From assembly GCF_031157835.1 (NCBI RefSeq), contig NZ_JAVIDR010000006.1, positions 87,607 to 151,606 on the forward strand: a stretch of DNA of 64,000 nt, read 5' to 3'. Position 1 is the first letter of the stretch, and the number at the start of each line of letters is the position of its first letter. A program made the translations under genes and the position numbers. Below, piece by piece: positions 41,412 through 51,826 of the stretch. Under the pieces are notes generated by a model. The model ran no database searches and had not been told where the DNA came from. It saw nothing but the letters and a program-made list of their open reading frames with translations. Source of the DNA: Acinetobacter rudis. Lineage in GTDB: Bacteria; Pseudomonadota; Gammaproteobacteria; Pseudomonadales; Moraxellaceae.

Positions 41412-43352
41412 GTGTCAAATCACATACAAACCGCAGTTTTAGATTGGCAGCGTATTGATGGGATTGATATTCCAATTTCCACTCAATTTGGTGATGTATA
41501 CTTTTCTAAAGACAATGGCTTACTAGAAACTCGGCATGTCTTTCTTGCTGGGAATGAGCTCGAAACACGTCTGGCATCATTATCAAATCATGATTATTTT
41601 TGTGTTGCTGAAACAGGTTTTGGTACGGGTTTAAATATTTTGGCTTTAATGCAACTCTGGCAAAAAGTCCGCCCAAATAATCACAGCCATTTACATGCCA
41701 TAAGCGTGGAAAAATACCCACTAACTCAAGCAGACTTACGTCGAGCGCTTGCAGCATGGCCTGAGCTTAGTGAATTTTCTACACAACTAATCGAACAGTA
41801 CCCTTTGGCAATTGCAGGCTGTCACCGACTGCATTTTCCAGAACAACGTTTTAGTCTCGATTTATGGCTTGGCGATGCACAGGATGTTTTCCCCAATTTA
41901 GCTGCCACACATTATGTAGATGCTTGGTTCTTAGATGGTTTCGCCCCATCCTGTAATCCTGAACTTTGGGAAGAAAAAGTACTAGATCATATTATCCGGC
42001 TATCAACAGTGGGTACCACTTTTGCATCCTTTAGTGTAGCTGGTGTGCTAAAACGCGGACTAAGCAAACATGGTATTCAAATTAGTCGTCCACGCGGTTT
42101 TGGACATAAACGAGAAATGCTCAAAGCAATTTGGCCAGATCCCCATGTTGAGATAACAACACCACGTTTAGGAAAAAGTAGACAACAACAACGTATTGCT
42201 GTCATTGGTGCAGGTGTAGCAGGGTTAAGCGTGGCATGGGCCTTTGCCCAACGTCATCATCAGATTGACCTATTTGATCAAAATGCTCCGCTTGCTGGCG
42301 CATCAGGCAATCCGCTTGCCTTGCTTAATCCCAAACTCTGCCCAATTGCACAAAGTCATGAACATCTCATGACTTTATCTTGGCAATATGCGCAGCGCCA
42401 TTACCAACAATTTACAGGCTTTCGCCCTTTGAGCATTTATCAACTCGCACAAAAGGACGCTGAAAACCTACTAGAATTAGCAGAACAATATCCTTCAAAT
42501 GTAGTCACCGCACATCGCCCTGCGGAAACACCTCTTAGCAATCAATTCGCTAGTTTATGTTTAAATCAGGCAGGTGCTATTGTTCCCAAACAACTTGCTG
42601 AACAAATTTTAGCGCATCCAAATATTCAATTTCATTGTGCACAAATTACCGCTATTTCCGCCACGCAAACTGCGCCTAATATTTGGCAATTGCAAGACAA
42701 ACAGAACATCTGGAGCAATTACGATCAAGTCATTGTTTGCTGTGCAAAAGCCAGTGCCACATTATTTCAGCACAATGAGGCTCATCAATACCCAGCATTA
42801 AAAGCAATTCGAGGTCAGGTAAGCTGGTTAAACAATGCTGGCCATACTTTAGCACTCAATCAAGCCTTTAGTTATGGCGGATATTGTATGCAACTCGATC
42901 AACAACAGCTCATTCTGGGTGCTTCCTTTTACCCTAATCGTGAAGATGATCAAGTACTGGAAGAAGATCATGTGCACAACTATGAACTTATCCACAGTGT
43001 TGCAGCAGATTTCGCACAACAACTTGCCCCAATTATACATTGGTCAGGGCGTGCTTCTATTCGTGCTCAGAGTCCAGACTATTTTCCACTTGTGGGTGCA
43101 ATTCCAGAATCTCAAGCGACAGCCCCAATACAACAGCCTCTATATACCTTTGCAGGTCTAGGCTCTAAGGGCTTCCTATTTGCCCCTCTTTGTAGTGAGG
43201 TTCTTGCTGCCTTAGTTTTAGCTGAGGCTTGCCCAATACCCCAGTCTCTTGTACATAAGCTGGATCCCCAACGTTTTAGAAAAAAAGTTAAGCAAAAAAA
43301 GCCCTATTTTTCTAAAACAACGCCAGCCATAGATAAAGAGCACCTCAATTAA
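41412..43352 (+). CDS. mnmC: Bifunctional tRNA modification enzyme MnmC
   Basis: Completes 5-methylaminomethyl-2-thiouridine at the tRNA wobble base. In the 646 aa, the N-terminal SAM methyltransferase (MnmC2) has AETGFGTGLNIL (67-78) and WFLDGFAPSCNPELW. The C-terminal FAD oxidase (MnmC1) begins at VIGAGVAGLSVAWAFAQR (264-281) and ends with AGLGSKGFLFAPL. Both halves are intact. Single gene with its own promoter region. Confidence 0.96.
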   Translation: MSNHIQTAVLDWQRIDGIDIPISTQFGDVYFSKDNGLLETRHVFLAGNELETRLASLSNHDYFCVAETGFGTGLNILALMQLWQKVRPNNHSHLHAISVEKYPLTQADLRRALAAWPELSEFSTQLIEQYPLAIAGCHRLHFPEQRFSLDLWLGDAQDVFPNLAATHYVDAWFLDGFAPSCNPELWEEKVLDHIIRLSTVGTTFASFSVAGVLKRGLSKHGIQISRPRGFGHKREMLKAIWPDPHVEITTPRLGKSRQQQRIAVIGAGVAGLSVAWAFAQRHHQIDLFDQNAPLAGASGNPLALLNPKLCPIAQSHEHLMTLSWQYAQRHYQQFTGFRPLSIYQLAQKDAENLLELAEQYPSNVVTAHRPAETPLSNQFASLCLNQAGAIVPKQLAEQILAHPNIQFHCAQITAISATQTAPNIWQLQDKQNIWSNYDQVIVCCAKASATLFQHNEAHQYPALKAIRGQVSWLNNAGHTLALNQAFSYGGYCMQLDQQQLILGASFYPNREDDQVLEEDHVHNYELIHSVAADFAQQLAPIIHWSGRASIRAQSPDYFPLVGAIPESQATAPIQQPLYTFAGLGSKGFLFAPLCSEVLAALVLAEACPIPQSLVHKLDPQRFRKKVKQKKPYFSKTTPAIDKEHLN

Positions 43353-43588
43353 AATAAACAATTTTTTGTAGAAGTCTTATCATTTTGGCTTCTACAACTC
43401 TGACTAACAAACACTACTTTTGGTGATATTACTCAAGCTAAGTTATTTGCGAGTATCTTGTAAAATAAACAAAATTTTAGTGGTTTAAAATAAGTAACTT
43501 TGCTGGCTTTCATATAGAAAATCAGTGAAAATATTCTCCTTTTGCAACAATTTATCAGCGAACTGTTTTTTCGCCTTGATTCGGATAG

Positions 43589-44725
<1,137 letters not shown>

Positions 44726-44824
44726 CAGTATTTGCGCTGTCTCTCAAGACAAGGTAAATTGCAAAACAAATTGATTTAAATGTCAGCTGAAACGACAACC
44801 CACTTTTAACTTTAGGATATAACC

Positions 44825-45154
44825 ATGAGTTTATTTATTTCAACTGCCCATGCTGCAGATGCAACTGCACAAGGTCCAGGTATGATGGCAAACTTATTGA
44901 TGATTGCTGTTTTTGTTGCAATTTTCTACTTTTTAATCTGGCGCCCTCAATCAAAGCGTGCCAAAGAGCATCGTTCTTTGATTGAAAGCCTAGGTGAAGG
45001 CAGTGAAGTCGTTTTCGCTGGTGGACTAATGGGTCGTATCATCAAGCTTGAAGGTGATTTTGCTGTGATTGAACTTAGTCGTGGCAATGAAGTAAAAATC
45101 CAACGTGCTAGTGTTATTTCAGTCTTACCTGAAGGTACACTCAACAATCTCTAA
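44825..45154 (+). CDS. yajC: Preprotein translocase subunit YajC
   Basis: Accessory subunit of the Sec holo-translocon with SecDF. In the 109 aa a membrane helix (about 21-40; MANLLMIAVFVAIFYFLIWR) leads into the conserved RPQSKRAKEHRSLIESLGEGSEV and FAGGLMGRI. Lies between tgt and secD; a terminator-like hairpin separates it from secD. Confidence 0.96.
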   Translation: MSLFISTAHAADATAQGPGMMANLLMIAVFVAIFYFLIWRPQSKRAKEHRSLIESLGEGSEVVFAGGLMGRIIKLEGDFAVIELSRGNEVKIQRASVISVLPEGTLNNL

Positions 45155-45163
45155 TCATAAATC

Positions 45164-45190
45164 AGTCGTGTGAGAGCACGACTTTTTTTT
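45164..45190 (+). terminator. Intrinsic terminator between yajC and secD
   Basis: AGTCGTG and CACGACT form a 7-bp stem with a 6-nt loop (TGAGAG), immediately followed by a run of eight T. It meets the usual criteria, although it lies inside the yajC-secD-secF cluster. It may set a partial drop in transcription. Confidence 0.72.
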
Positions 45191-45209
45191 AATTTTAAGA
45201 AGAAAGCAA

Positions 45210-47108
45210 ATGCGTTATCCGGCATGGAAATATTTACTGATCTTGGTTGTTCTCGTGATCAGTACAATATATGCACTGCCTAGTTTGTATCCTGATGAGC
45301 CTGCGGTTCAAATCTCTGGTGCCAAAGCTGGTACTACCATTGACCAAAGCGTGATACAAAAGGCAGAGCAAATATTAAATAGTGAGAAAATAGCAACTCA
45401 CGACAACAGTTTTAACAATAACGCCGCTTTACTCCGCTTAGGTTCTACAACTGATCAGCTTAAAGCACAAGAAGCGTTACGTGTTGGGCTTGGGGACACC
45501 TATGTTGTGGCATTGAACTTGGCACCAACCACACCTGAATGGTTGCAAAAAATTGGCGCCAAACCAATGAAACTCGGCTTAGACTTACGTGGTGGGGTAC
45601 ATTTCCTACTCGAAGTTGATATGAACAAAGCCATCGCACAGCGTATGGAAACCTCAGCAACTGATTTACGTCGTCAATTGCGAGAGAACAAACTAAAATT
45701 TAATAATTTAACGCTTAGCAACAACGTCATCACTCTGCAATTTGCCAACAATGAAGACCGTAGTGCAGCAGCAGATTTTTTACGTAGCAACGGTGGTAAT
45801 CAGTTTAACCAACAGTCTTTGGCAACTGAAAATGGGCCAATTTTAAAACTTACTTATAGTGATACTAAAACACAGGAAATTCAGTCTGGCGCACTTAGCC
45901 AAAACTTAATGACCTTACGTAATCGTATTAACGAATTAGGTGTATCTGAGGCAGTTGTACAAACTCAAGGTAGCAACCGTATTGTGGTTGAACTTCCTGG
46001 TGTACAAGATACTGCAGCAGCAAAACGTGTTTTAGGCCGTACTGCGAATCTTGAATTCCGTATGGTTTCTGATCTTAATGATCAAGTGATTGATCCATAT
46101 ACTGGAAAACCGACAGGTACTTTACCTGCTGGTACTGAAGCATTTGCATTAGATTCTCTAGACAGTGGTAGACAAATTCTACTTAACCGTACTCGAATCT
46201 TAACTGGTGAACGCGTTCAAGGTGCTTCAACCACTTACGAGCAACAAAGTGGCCAACCACAGGTCTCTGTCAATCTAGACAGTGCTGGTGGTAAGCTAAT
46301 GGCTGATGCAACACGTAGTGCCATTGGTAAACGTATGGCAGTACTATTCATTGAGAGTAAACAAAAAATTTCTTCAATTACTGACCCTGAAACAGGTGAA
46401 ATTGTTGAAGTTCGTACGCCATATACCGAATCTGTAGTCATTAGTGCTGCAACGATTAAAGATGTACTAGGTTCAAACTTTGTCATCAATGGTATGTCAG
46501 TACAAGAATCCAATGAATTGGCTTTAATGCTACGTGCCGGTGCTTTAGCTGCACCAATGTACTTCGTTGAAGAACGTGTTATTGGTCCAAGTCTAGGTCA
46601 AGAAAATATCGACAAAGGCCTATTATCTACTCAAGTCGGGTTCATCTTAGTTGCACTTTGGATGGTGGTATTCTTCCGCCTATTTGGTGTGATCGCAAAC
46701 TTTGCCTTAGTACTTAACCTTGCAATGATCTTGACAATTATGTCTTGGTTAGGCGCATCACTCACCTTACCGGGTATTGCCGGGATCGTGATTACCATTG
46801 GTATGGCTGTCGATGCCAACGTACTCATCTGTGAACGAATACGTGAGGAAATAAAATGGGGAGCCTCGCCTAAACAAGCAATTGTTGCTGGTTATGATCG
46901 AGCTTATAACACCATCTTTGACTCCAACTTAACCACAATGTTAGTTGCTGCTATTTTGTTCTTAATTGGTACTGGTCCGATTAAAGGTTTTGCCGTCACT
47001 TTGATGATCGGTATCATGTGCTCAATGTTTACGGCTATTACCGTTACTCGAGGCATTGTACAAATCATCTATGGCAAAAAACGTAACTTGAAAAAGTTGA
47101 GCATATAG
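45210..47108 (+). CDS. secD: Protein translocase subunit SecD
   Basis: With SecF uses the proton gradient to pull exported proteins across the membrane. In the 632 aa the first membrane helix is near residues 6-24. The large periplasmic region has the motif KLGLDLRGGVHFLLEVD (121-137). The C-terminal five helices include GLLSTQVGFILVALWMVVFF, GIAGIVITIGMAVDANVLI and ERIREEIKWG. The start is 20 nt after the yajC-secD hairpin. Confidence 0.97.
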   Translation: MRYPAWKYLLILVVLVISTIYALPSLYPDEPAVQISGAKAGTTIDQSVIQKAEQILNSEKIATHDNSFNNNAALLRLGSTTDQLKAQEALRVGLGDTYVVALNLAPTTPEWLQKIGAKPMKLGLDLRGGVHFLLEVDMNKAIAQRMETSATDLRRQLRENKLKFNNLTLSNNVITLQFANNEDRSAAADFLRSNGGNQFNQQSLATENGPILKLTYSDTKTQEIQSGALSQNLMTLRNRINELGVSEAVVQTQGSNRIVVELPGVQDTAAAKRVLGRTANLEFRMVSDLNDQVIDPYTGKPTGTLPAGTEAFALDSLDSGRQILLNRTRILTGERVQGASTTYEQQSGQPQVSVNLDSAGGKLMADATRSAIGKRMAVLFIESKQKISSITDPETGEIVEVRTPYTESVVISAATIKDVLGSNFVINGMSVQESNELALMLRAGALAAPMYFVEERVIGPSLGQENIDKGLLSTQVGFILVALWMVVFFRLFGVIANFALVLNLAMILTIMSWLGASLTLPGIAGIVITIGMAVDANVLICERIREEIKWGASPKQAIVAGYDRAYNTIFDSNLTTMLVAAILFLIGTGPIKGFAVTLMIGIMCSMFTAITVTRGIVQIIYGKKRNLKKLSI

Positions 47109-47118
47109 GAGATCAATA

Positions 47119-48081
47119 ATGACAGATATGACTCAACAACCGAAAAAGTATGGTCGTCATGATAACGATCATGTCATTAACTTTTTGAAAATTGCTGCTC
47201 CTGCAGCCATCATTTCAATTCTTTTGACTGTTGGTAGTTTATTTTTCTTGTTCAGTAAAAATCTTAACTTAGGTTTAGACTTTACAGGTGGTATCTCAGC
47301 TGAGCTTAACTATCAACAAGCTGCAAACCAAGCAGATGTCATTGCTGCGCTAGATAAAGCCGGTTTTAAAGATGCAGTTGTACAAACACTAGGTACTCAA
47401 AAAGACCTTTTAGTACGTATGCCAGTACAAGCAGACTTAAAAGTTGAAGACTTAAACAACAGCATTACGACAGCAGTACAATTACCAAATAACCCTGCCA
47501 AAGTTCATAAAGTGGACTCGGTTGGTGGTCAGGTAGGTAATGAGTTGTACTTGCGTTCTGCAGGTGCTGTTGCACTGGCATTAATCCTAATGCTGGTTTA
47601 CGTCACAATTCGCTTTGAGTTTAAATTAGCAATTGGTGCAGTATTGTCACTCTTTCACGATATTATCGTCATTCTCGGCTTCTTTGCACTCATGCAATGG
47701 CCATTTGACTTGACGGTTATGGCGGCAATTTTAGCAATCATTGGTTTCTCATTGAACGATAACATTGTTGTTTCGGATCGTATCCGTGAAAACTTCCGTA
47801 AAATCCGTGGGGCGAGTCCTGCAGAGATTGTGAATATCTCGTTGACTGAAACATTACGTCGTACCATTCATACATCTATGACTTTACTCTTAGTTGTACT
47901 TTCTATGATGTTCCTTGGTGGTGAGGGTCTTAAATGGTTCTCTGTTGCAATGTTTATTGGTGTATTTGTGGGGACTTACTCTTCAATCTACATTGGTACA
48001 ACCTTTGCACTATGGCGTGGTCTAAACCGTCAAGATTTCATTGTACAAGTTAAACCTGAATTTGAAGAAGAAATACCTTAA
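47119..48081 (+). CDS. secF: Protein translocase subunit SecF
   Basis: Partner of SecD. The 320 aa have six membrane helices and the conserved LGLDFTGGISAELNY (51-65), VTIRFEFKLAIGAVLSLFHD, GFSLNDNIVVSDRIREN and TETLRRTIHTSMTLL. It starts 10 nt after secD. A very strong terminator follows. Confidence 0.97.
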   Translation: MTDMTQQPKKYGRHDNDHVINFLKIAAPAAIISILLTVGSLFFLFSKNLNLGLDFTGGISAELNYQQAANQADVIAALDKAGFKDAVVQTLGTQKDLLVRMPVQADLKVEDLNNSITTAVQLPNNPAKVHKVDSVGGQVGNELYLRSAGAVALALILMLVYVTIRFEFKLAIGAVLSLFHDIIVILGFFALMQWPFDLTVMAAILAIIGFSLNDNIVVSDRIRENFRKIRGASPAEIVNISLTETLRRTIHTSMTLLLVVLSMMFLGGEGLKWFSVAMFIGVFVGTYSSIYIGTTFALWRGLNRQDFIVQVKPEFEEEIP

Positions 48082-48091
48082 GCTTCTCATT

Positions 48092-48131
48092 CAAAGTAAA
48101 AAGCCGATCATTTGATCGGCTTTTTACTTTG
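48092..48131. terminator. Bidirectional terminator after secF
   Basis: A perfect 19-bp stem (CAAAGTAAAAAGCCGATCA and its complement) with a TT loop. Internal A- and T-runs make it work on both strands for secF and the convergent gene. Confidence 0.93.
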
Positions 48132-48149
48132 CTCATAATTAAATCCAAA

Positions 48150-49355
48150 CTAGCATATGTGCCATATAGACTGATTTTTCATCAGGTCTTGCAAAGCAGA
48201 AAAATCCTTAAAATGAGCTAAGATCATTTTTTCTTGTTCTAACAATTGCTTAAGCTGTGCTTTTTTTCGTTCATGTTGTGCATAAACATCTTCAATCTTA
48301 CGCTGTTTCTTTGATGCGCTTATTTGCTCATCCCAATTGAAACTCTGAATTAAATGCGTAATCTTCGCTTCAATCTGTTCAAGTTGTAATTCTAACGTGA
48401 TGTTATGCGATCTAATCAATTGATCTGCTACTGGTCTAGCCTTCTGCCCAACCTCAACTTGAAATTGTACTAAGTTAACTAAATCCTTGGCCTCATAAGC
48501 TTGATTGACCTGCTGCAATAATTCAGTTTTTATCTGTTTTTTTTGTTCATCTTGCTCTCGATCGGGATGGATCTCTGCCGCAATTCGATGATAAATATGC
48601 TTCATAGATTGATTGGCATTTTTTCTTGCTAGAATACGTTGTTGTAATTTTTTCTCTACCCTCGCCTTTTCACGCATCATCTCTCGCTCAAACAGCTGTT
48701 GCTCCTGTACTGCAAAGGGATGGCTCGGCTCAATATATTCGATATCTTTCATTTTTCTAGAAAATTTCATTATAAAATCGTCTAGCCCCAGATAAGAAAA
48801 ATCAAAAAAATCCTCCTTCAATTCATACTTATCACTGAGTAATAGTTTTAACTGCTCTAATTCATTTTTTAAATACTGTTCTATTTCAGAATCCTGAGCT
48901 ACATTCAGATCATCTGAGCTGCCGTGTTGATCATGTTGCACAGAGGAGTGTACCTGAGCTCTGCTGCTGTTCTGATCACCGTAATAACCCAACTCATTTA
49001 ACAATGCCACCAGCTGGTTATTTTGCTGTTCAGTGATTTTCTTTGAATCTATAAGTGGCTGCGCCAATTGAACAATTTTTTCATTAAGTTTAAGCAATTG
49101 TGCTTTAGTAATTTTTTTATTTCTCTGCCTCACTAAGACCTGTATTTTTTCCAGAGAAATAATACGTAATTTATCAAATATAGGCCAAATTTCTTGTCTT
49201 ACTCGCAGTTGAATATCTTGTTGAGCTTGCGACCATTGTTGCAATACGCTTGTTTGCTGCTCAATTTGTTGTTTTAAATGCTGAAACTTCTTTTGCTGAG
49301 CCGAGACTTTAACCTCACTCACTTTGCTTTTAAGCTGTAATTGCATAGCCATCAT
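48150..49355 (-). CDS. J-domain-like coiled-coil protein
   Basis: Unknown protein of 401 aa rich in Gln, Lys and Glu. Long predicted coiled coils span about 10-120, 215-250 and 320-385. Between them, KHIYHRIAAEIHPDREQDEQ (252-271) and KTELLQQVNQAYEAKDLVNL carry the HPD motif and the helix III pattern of a DnaJ domain, so it may stimulate an Hsp70. The central SSDDL...EDFFDFSYLGLDD region is acidic. Starts with two ATGs. It is convergent with secF and 49 nt from a phosphopantetheinyl transferase gene. Partner and role not known. Confidence 0.8.
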   Translation of the reverse strand: MMAMQLQLKSKVSEVKVSAQQKKFQHLKQQIEQQTSVLQQWSQAQQDIQLRVRQEIWPIFDKLRIISLEKIQVLVRQRNKKITKAQLLKLNEKIVQLAQPLIDSKKITEQQNNQLVALLNELGYYGDQNSSRAQVHSSVQHDQHGSSDDLNVAQDSEIEQYLKNELEQLKLLLSDKYELKEDFFDFSYLGLDDFIMKFSRKMKDIEYIEPSHPFAVQEQQLFEREMMREKARVEKKLQQRILARKNANQSMKHIYHRIAAEIHPDREQDEQKKQIKTELLQQVNQAYEAKDLVNLVQFQVEVGQKARPVADQLIRSHNITLELQLEQIEAKITHLIQSFNWDEQISASKKQRKIEDVYAQHERKKAQLKQLLEQEKMILAHFKDFSALQDLMKNQSIWHIC

Positions 49356-49404
49356 CTACCACGTTTAACAGTCATCATGACTCAAATGCAAAGTGATATC
49401 ATGT

Positions 49405-50064
49405 TCATCCATGCTGTACAAGTTGCAGTTGTGGAAATGCAAAACCTTTACAACTCAATTGGCTTCGCCAAGCCACTGTCAGCATACAGCCACCGAGTTG
49501 ATAGTGTTGATAAGCAAAAGTACCCAAGGCTGTATGTTGACATACCCCGCCTGTATGCTCCACGTGAACCCTTGTATTTATATCTTTCAATGGCATACGA
49601 ATCCCCATCCCAGAGGCTTTTAATATTGCTTCTTTGGTTGTCCAAATTTTAAACCACAATACAGGATCTTGCTCATGATCTTGCCATAACTGATACTCAT
49701 CATCATGAAAAGCATGTTGAGCCAAATGATCAAAACGAACTGAGCGATCAAGATCTTCAACATCAACACCTATGTCTTGTTGCTGCCATGAGCTGGCCAA
49801 GACGTAGTGCTTATGGCTATGCGATTGGTTAAATGCAAAATTAAGATGCTCTTTGAGATAAGGCTTGCCCCATGGAGTCTTTAAAAAATCTTGCTCTGTT
49901 AGAGGCTGCTTTAATTGCGTACTCAATAACTGATGTTTAATCTGTAAAATTTGCTCTTTACGTAAAATTAAAGCTTGCTGGCGTGCTGCCAAAGTCTGAT
50001 CGGTGGTCACGCGATTTGGCAATACCACCACATCAATGGCTATTTTTCTTATCTCTTTACTCAA
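49405..50064 (-). CDS. 4'-phosphopantetheinyl transferase (Sfp type)
   Basis: Transfers phosphopantetheine from CoA to carrier-protein domains. The 219 aa show the three family motifs: TPWGKPYL...LNFAFNQSHSHKHYVLA, GVDVEDLDRS (99-108; Asp101/Glu103 bind Mg) and FKIWTTKEAILKASG (138-152). Sfp-type length suggests service of secondary-metabolite or siderophore synthases, but no such genes are in this window. The gene after it on the strand is the J-domain protein. Confidence 0.9.
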   Translation of the reverse strand: MSKEIRKIAIDVVVLPNRVTTDQTLAARQQALILRKEQILQIKHQLLSTQLKQPLTEQDFLKTPWGKPYLKEHLNFAFNQSHSHKHYVLASSWQQQDIGVDVEDLDRSVRFDHLAQHAFHDDEYQLWQDHEQDPVLWFKIWTTKEAILKASGMGIRMPLKDINTRVHVEHTGGVCQHTALGTFAYQHYQLGGCMLTVAWRSQLSCKGFAFPQLQLVQHG

Positions 50065-50095
50065 CCGATATTATCCTCATCACAGTACATTAAAA

Positions 50096-50118
50096 AAACC
50101 TAACACAAGGTTAGGTTT
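50096..50118 (-). terminator. der terminator
   Basis: AAACCTAAC pairs with GTTAGGTTT around a 5-nt loop, followed on the minus strand by a T-run. It lies about 30 nt past the der stop. Confidence 0.9.
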
Positions 50119-50149
50119 CTTATTAAAGCATGTTTAGCATTAATTAGGA

Positions 50150-51559
50150 TTAACGCTTAAATTTCTTCTCAGCCTTTTTAAATTTTTGTACATAGCGACG
50201 ACGACGTGCAGCTGTACGCTCATCCACTTGTGATTTACGTCCTTCAAATGGGTTTTCAGCTGTTTTAAAATCAATCTTCACAGGTGTACCTTCAAGTTTA
50301 TATACTTTACGGAACACATTCTCCAAATAACGACGATAATCCGCTGGTGTTTTATCTACCTTATTACCATGGATTACAATTGTTGGTGGATTTTGCCCAC
50401 CCATATGCGCATAACGCATTTTAATACGACGCCCTTGAACCATAGGCGGTTGATGCGCTTCAGTTGCATCATTTAAAATCTGCGTTAAACGTGAAGGTGA
50501 AACTTTTAAATTTGAAGATTCATATGCACGGTGAATAGATGGATACAAATCACCTACCCCAGTACCATGTAAAGCCGAAATTAAGTGGATTTTTGCCCAA
50601 GGAATAAAGTCAAAACGACGTTCAACATCGAGTTTACATTGTTTGCGGTCATATTCACTCATGTTATCCCATTTGTTAATGGCGATCACCATGGCACGAC
50701 CAGCTTCAAGTGCATAGCCAATTAAGTGTAGGTCTTGCTCAACAATCCCTTCACGTGCATCAATTACCACCACCACAACATGTGCATCACGCATTGCCTG
50801 CAAGGTCTTCACAATCGAGAACTTCTCGATCATTTCATCCACCTTACCTTTACGGCGTACACCCGCTGTATCAATTAAAGTGTACTTACGTTCATTACGC
50901 TCATAAGGAATATATACCGAGTCACGTGTTGTCCCAGGCATATCAAATACCACAACACGTTCTTCACCAAGTAAGCGATTGACTAAGGTAGACTTACCTA
51001 CGTTAGGGCGACCAATAACAGCTAAACGTAGACCCGTTTCTTGATCGTGTAAGTCTGCATCTTCATCTTCAGGAATGTCAGCGAGCACATCTTCAAGCAT
51101 TTGTGCTACACCACGACCATGACTCGCAGCAACCTGCAACGGCTCACCTAAACCAAGTTTATAAAACTCAACAATAGCCGCTTCAGCATGTACACCATCA
51201 ACTTTATTGGCAACCAAATAAACTTTTTTGCCTAATGTACGAAGTTCACGTGCAATTTGCTCATCAGATGCCAACAAACCAGCACGAGCATCTACAACAA
51301 AGATAATCAAATCTGCTTCGTTAATTGCAGTTTTTGATTGCTCTGCCATATAAGCATCAATACCAGCTTCACTTTCACCAATACCACCAGTATCAACAAC
51401 GATAAATGATTTATTTTGGAAAGTTGCATCACCATATTTACGATCGCGGGTTAAACCAGCAAAGTCAGCAACAAGTGCATCACGACTCTTCGTAATCTGA
51501 TTAAATAATGTTGATTTGCCTACGTTGGGACGACCAATGAGCGCAATAACGGGTTTCAT
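50150..51559 (-). CDS. der: Ribosome biogenesis GTPase Der
   Basis: Double GTPase needed for 50S assembly. The 469 aa have G1 motifs GRPNVGKST at 9-17 and 183-191, the matching DTGG and DTAG G3 motifs, NKVDG and NKWDN G4 motifs, and a C-terminal KH-like domain with [20 protein letters not shown]. An AAGG ribosome site lies 7 nt before the ATG. It is the last gene of the ndk-to-der block. Confidence 0.98.
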   Translation of the reverse strand: MKPVIALIGRPNVGKSTLFNQITKSRDALVADFAGLTRDRKYGDATFQNKSFIVVDTGGIGESEAGIDAYMAEQSKTAINEADLIIFVVDARAGLLASDEQIARELRTLGKKVYLVANKVDGVHAEAAIVEFYKLGLGEPLQVAASHGRGVAQMLEDVLADIPEDEDADLHDQETGLRLAVIGRPNVGKSTLVNRLLGEERVVVFDMPGTTRDSVYIPYERNERKYTLIDTAGVRRKGKVDEMIEKFSIVKTLQAMRDAHVVVVVIDAREGIVEQDLHLIGYALEAGRAMVIAINKWDNMSEYDRKQCKLDVERRFDFIPWAKIHLISALHGTGVGDLYPSIHRAYESSNLKVSPSRLTQILNDATEAHQPPMVQGRRIKMRYAHMGGQNPPTIVIHGNKVDKTPADYRRYLENVFRKVYKLEGTPVKIDFKTAENPFEGRKSQVDERTAARRRRYVQKFKKAEKKFKR

Positions 51560-51774
51560 AAAATAACCTTTATCAAGCGTGCTTGAATTTCAAAAGCAGA
51601 AAAATAACAAGATGATGCAAAATCTAATCTGTGCTCACAATCACTGCAATCACAATCAGGTCTTTCAAGACCCAAGCACATGATGTCGTCACAATCGTTC
51701 TGTCGTTTCAACAATAGATATCTATAAACGAAAATACGGGGATTGAATAAAATATATTCAAACTCCCCGATCAT
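51556..51774 (-). CDS. Possible small Cys-rich ORF upstream of der
   Basis: A 72-codon frame between bamB and der whose TGA overlaps the der ATG as ATGA. It contains [14 protein letters not shown] (Cys33, 41, 43, 46), a spacing that could bind metal, plus Cys28 and Cys56. No strong ribosome site precedes the first ATG; an internal ATG at 51681 would give 41 aa. E. coli has no gene here. It may instead be the der promoter region. Low confidence. Confidence 0.28.
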   Translation of the reverse strand: MIGEFEYILFNPRIFVYRYLLLKRQNDCDDIMCLGLERPDCDCSDCEHRLDFASSCYFSAFEIQARLIKVIL

Positions 51775-51826
51775 ATTCTTTGCATCCAGTTTCAGATGCT
51801 TAGTGTAACATAAGCCTAGCTTAAAA

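Noticed and set aside
43367..43396. Hairpin TGTAGAAG/CTTCTACA after mnmC as a terminator
   Set aside because: No T-run on the plus strand; the T-run lies before the stem, so it is not a clear terminator for mnmC.
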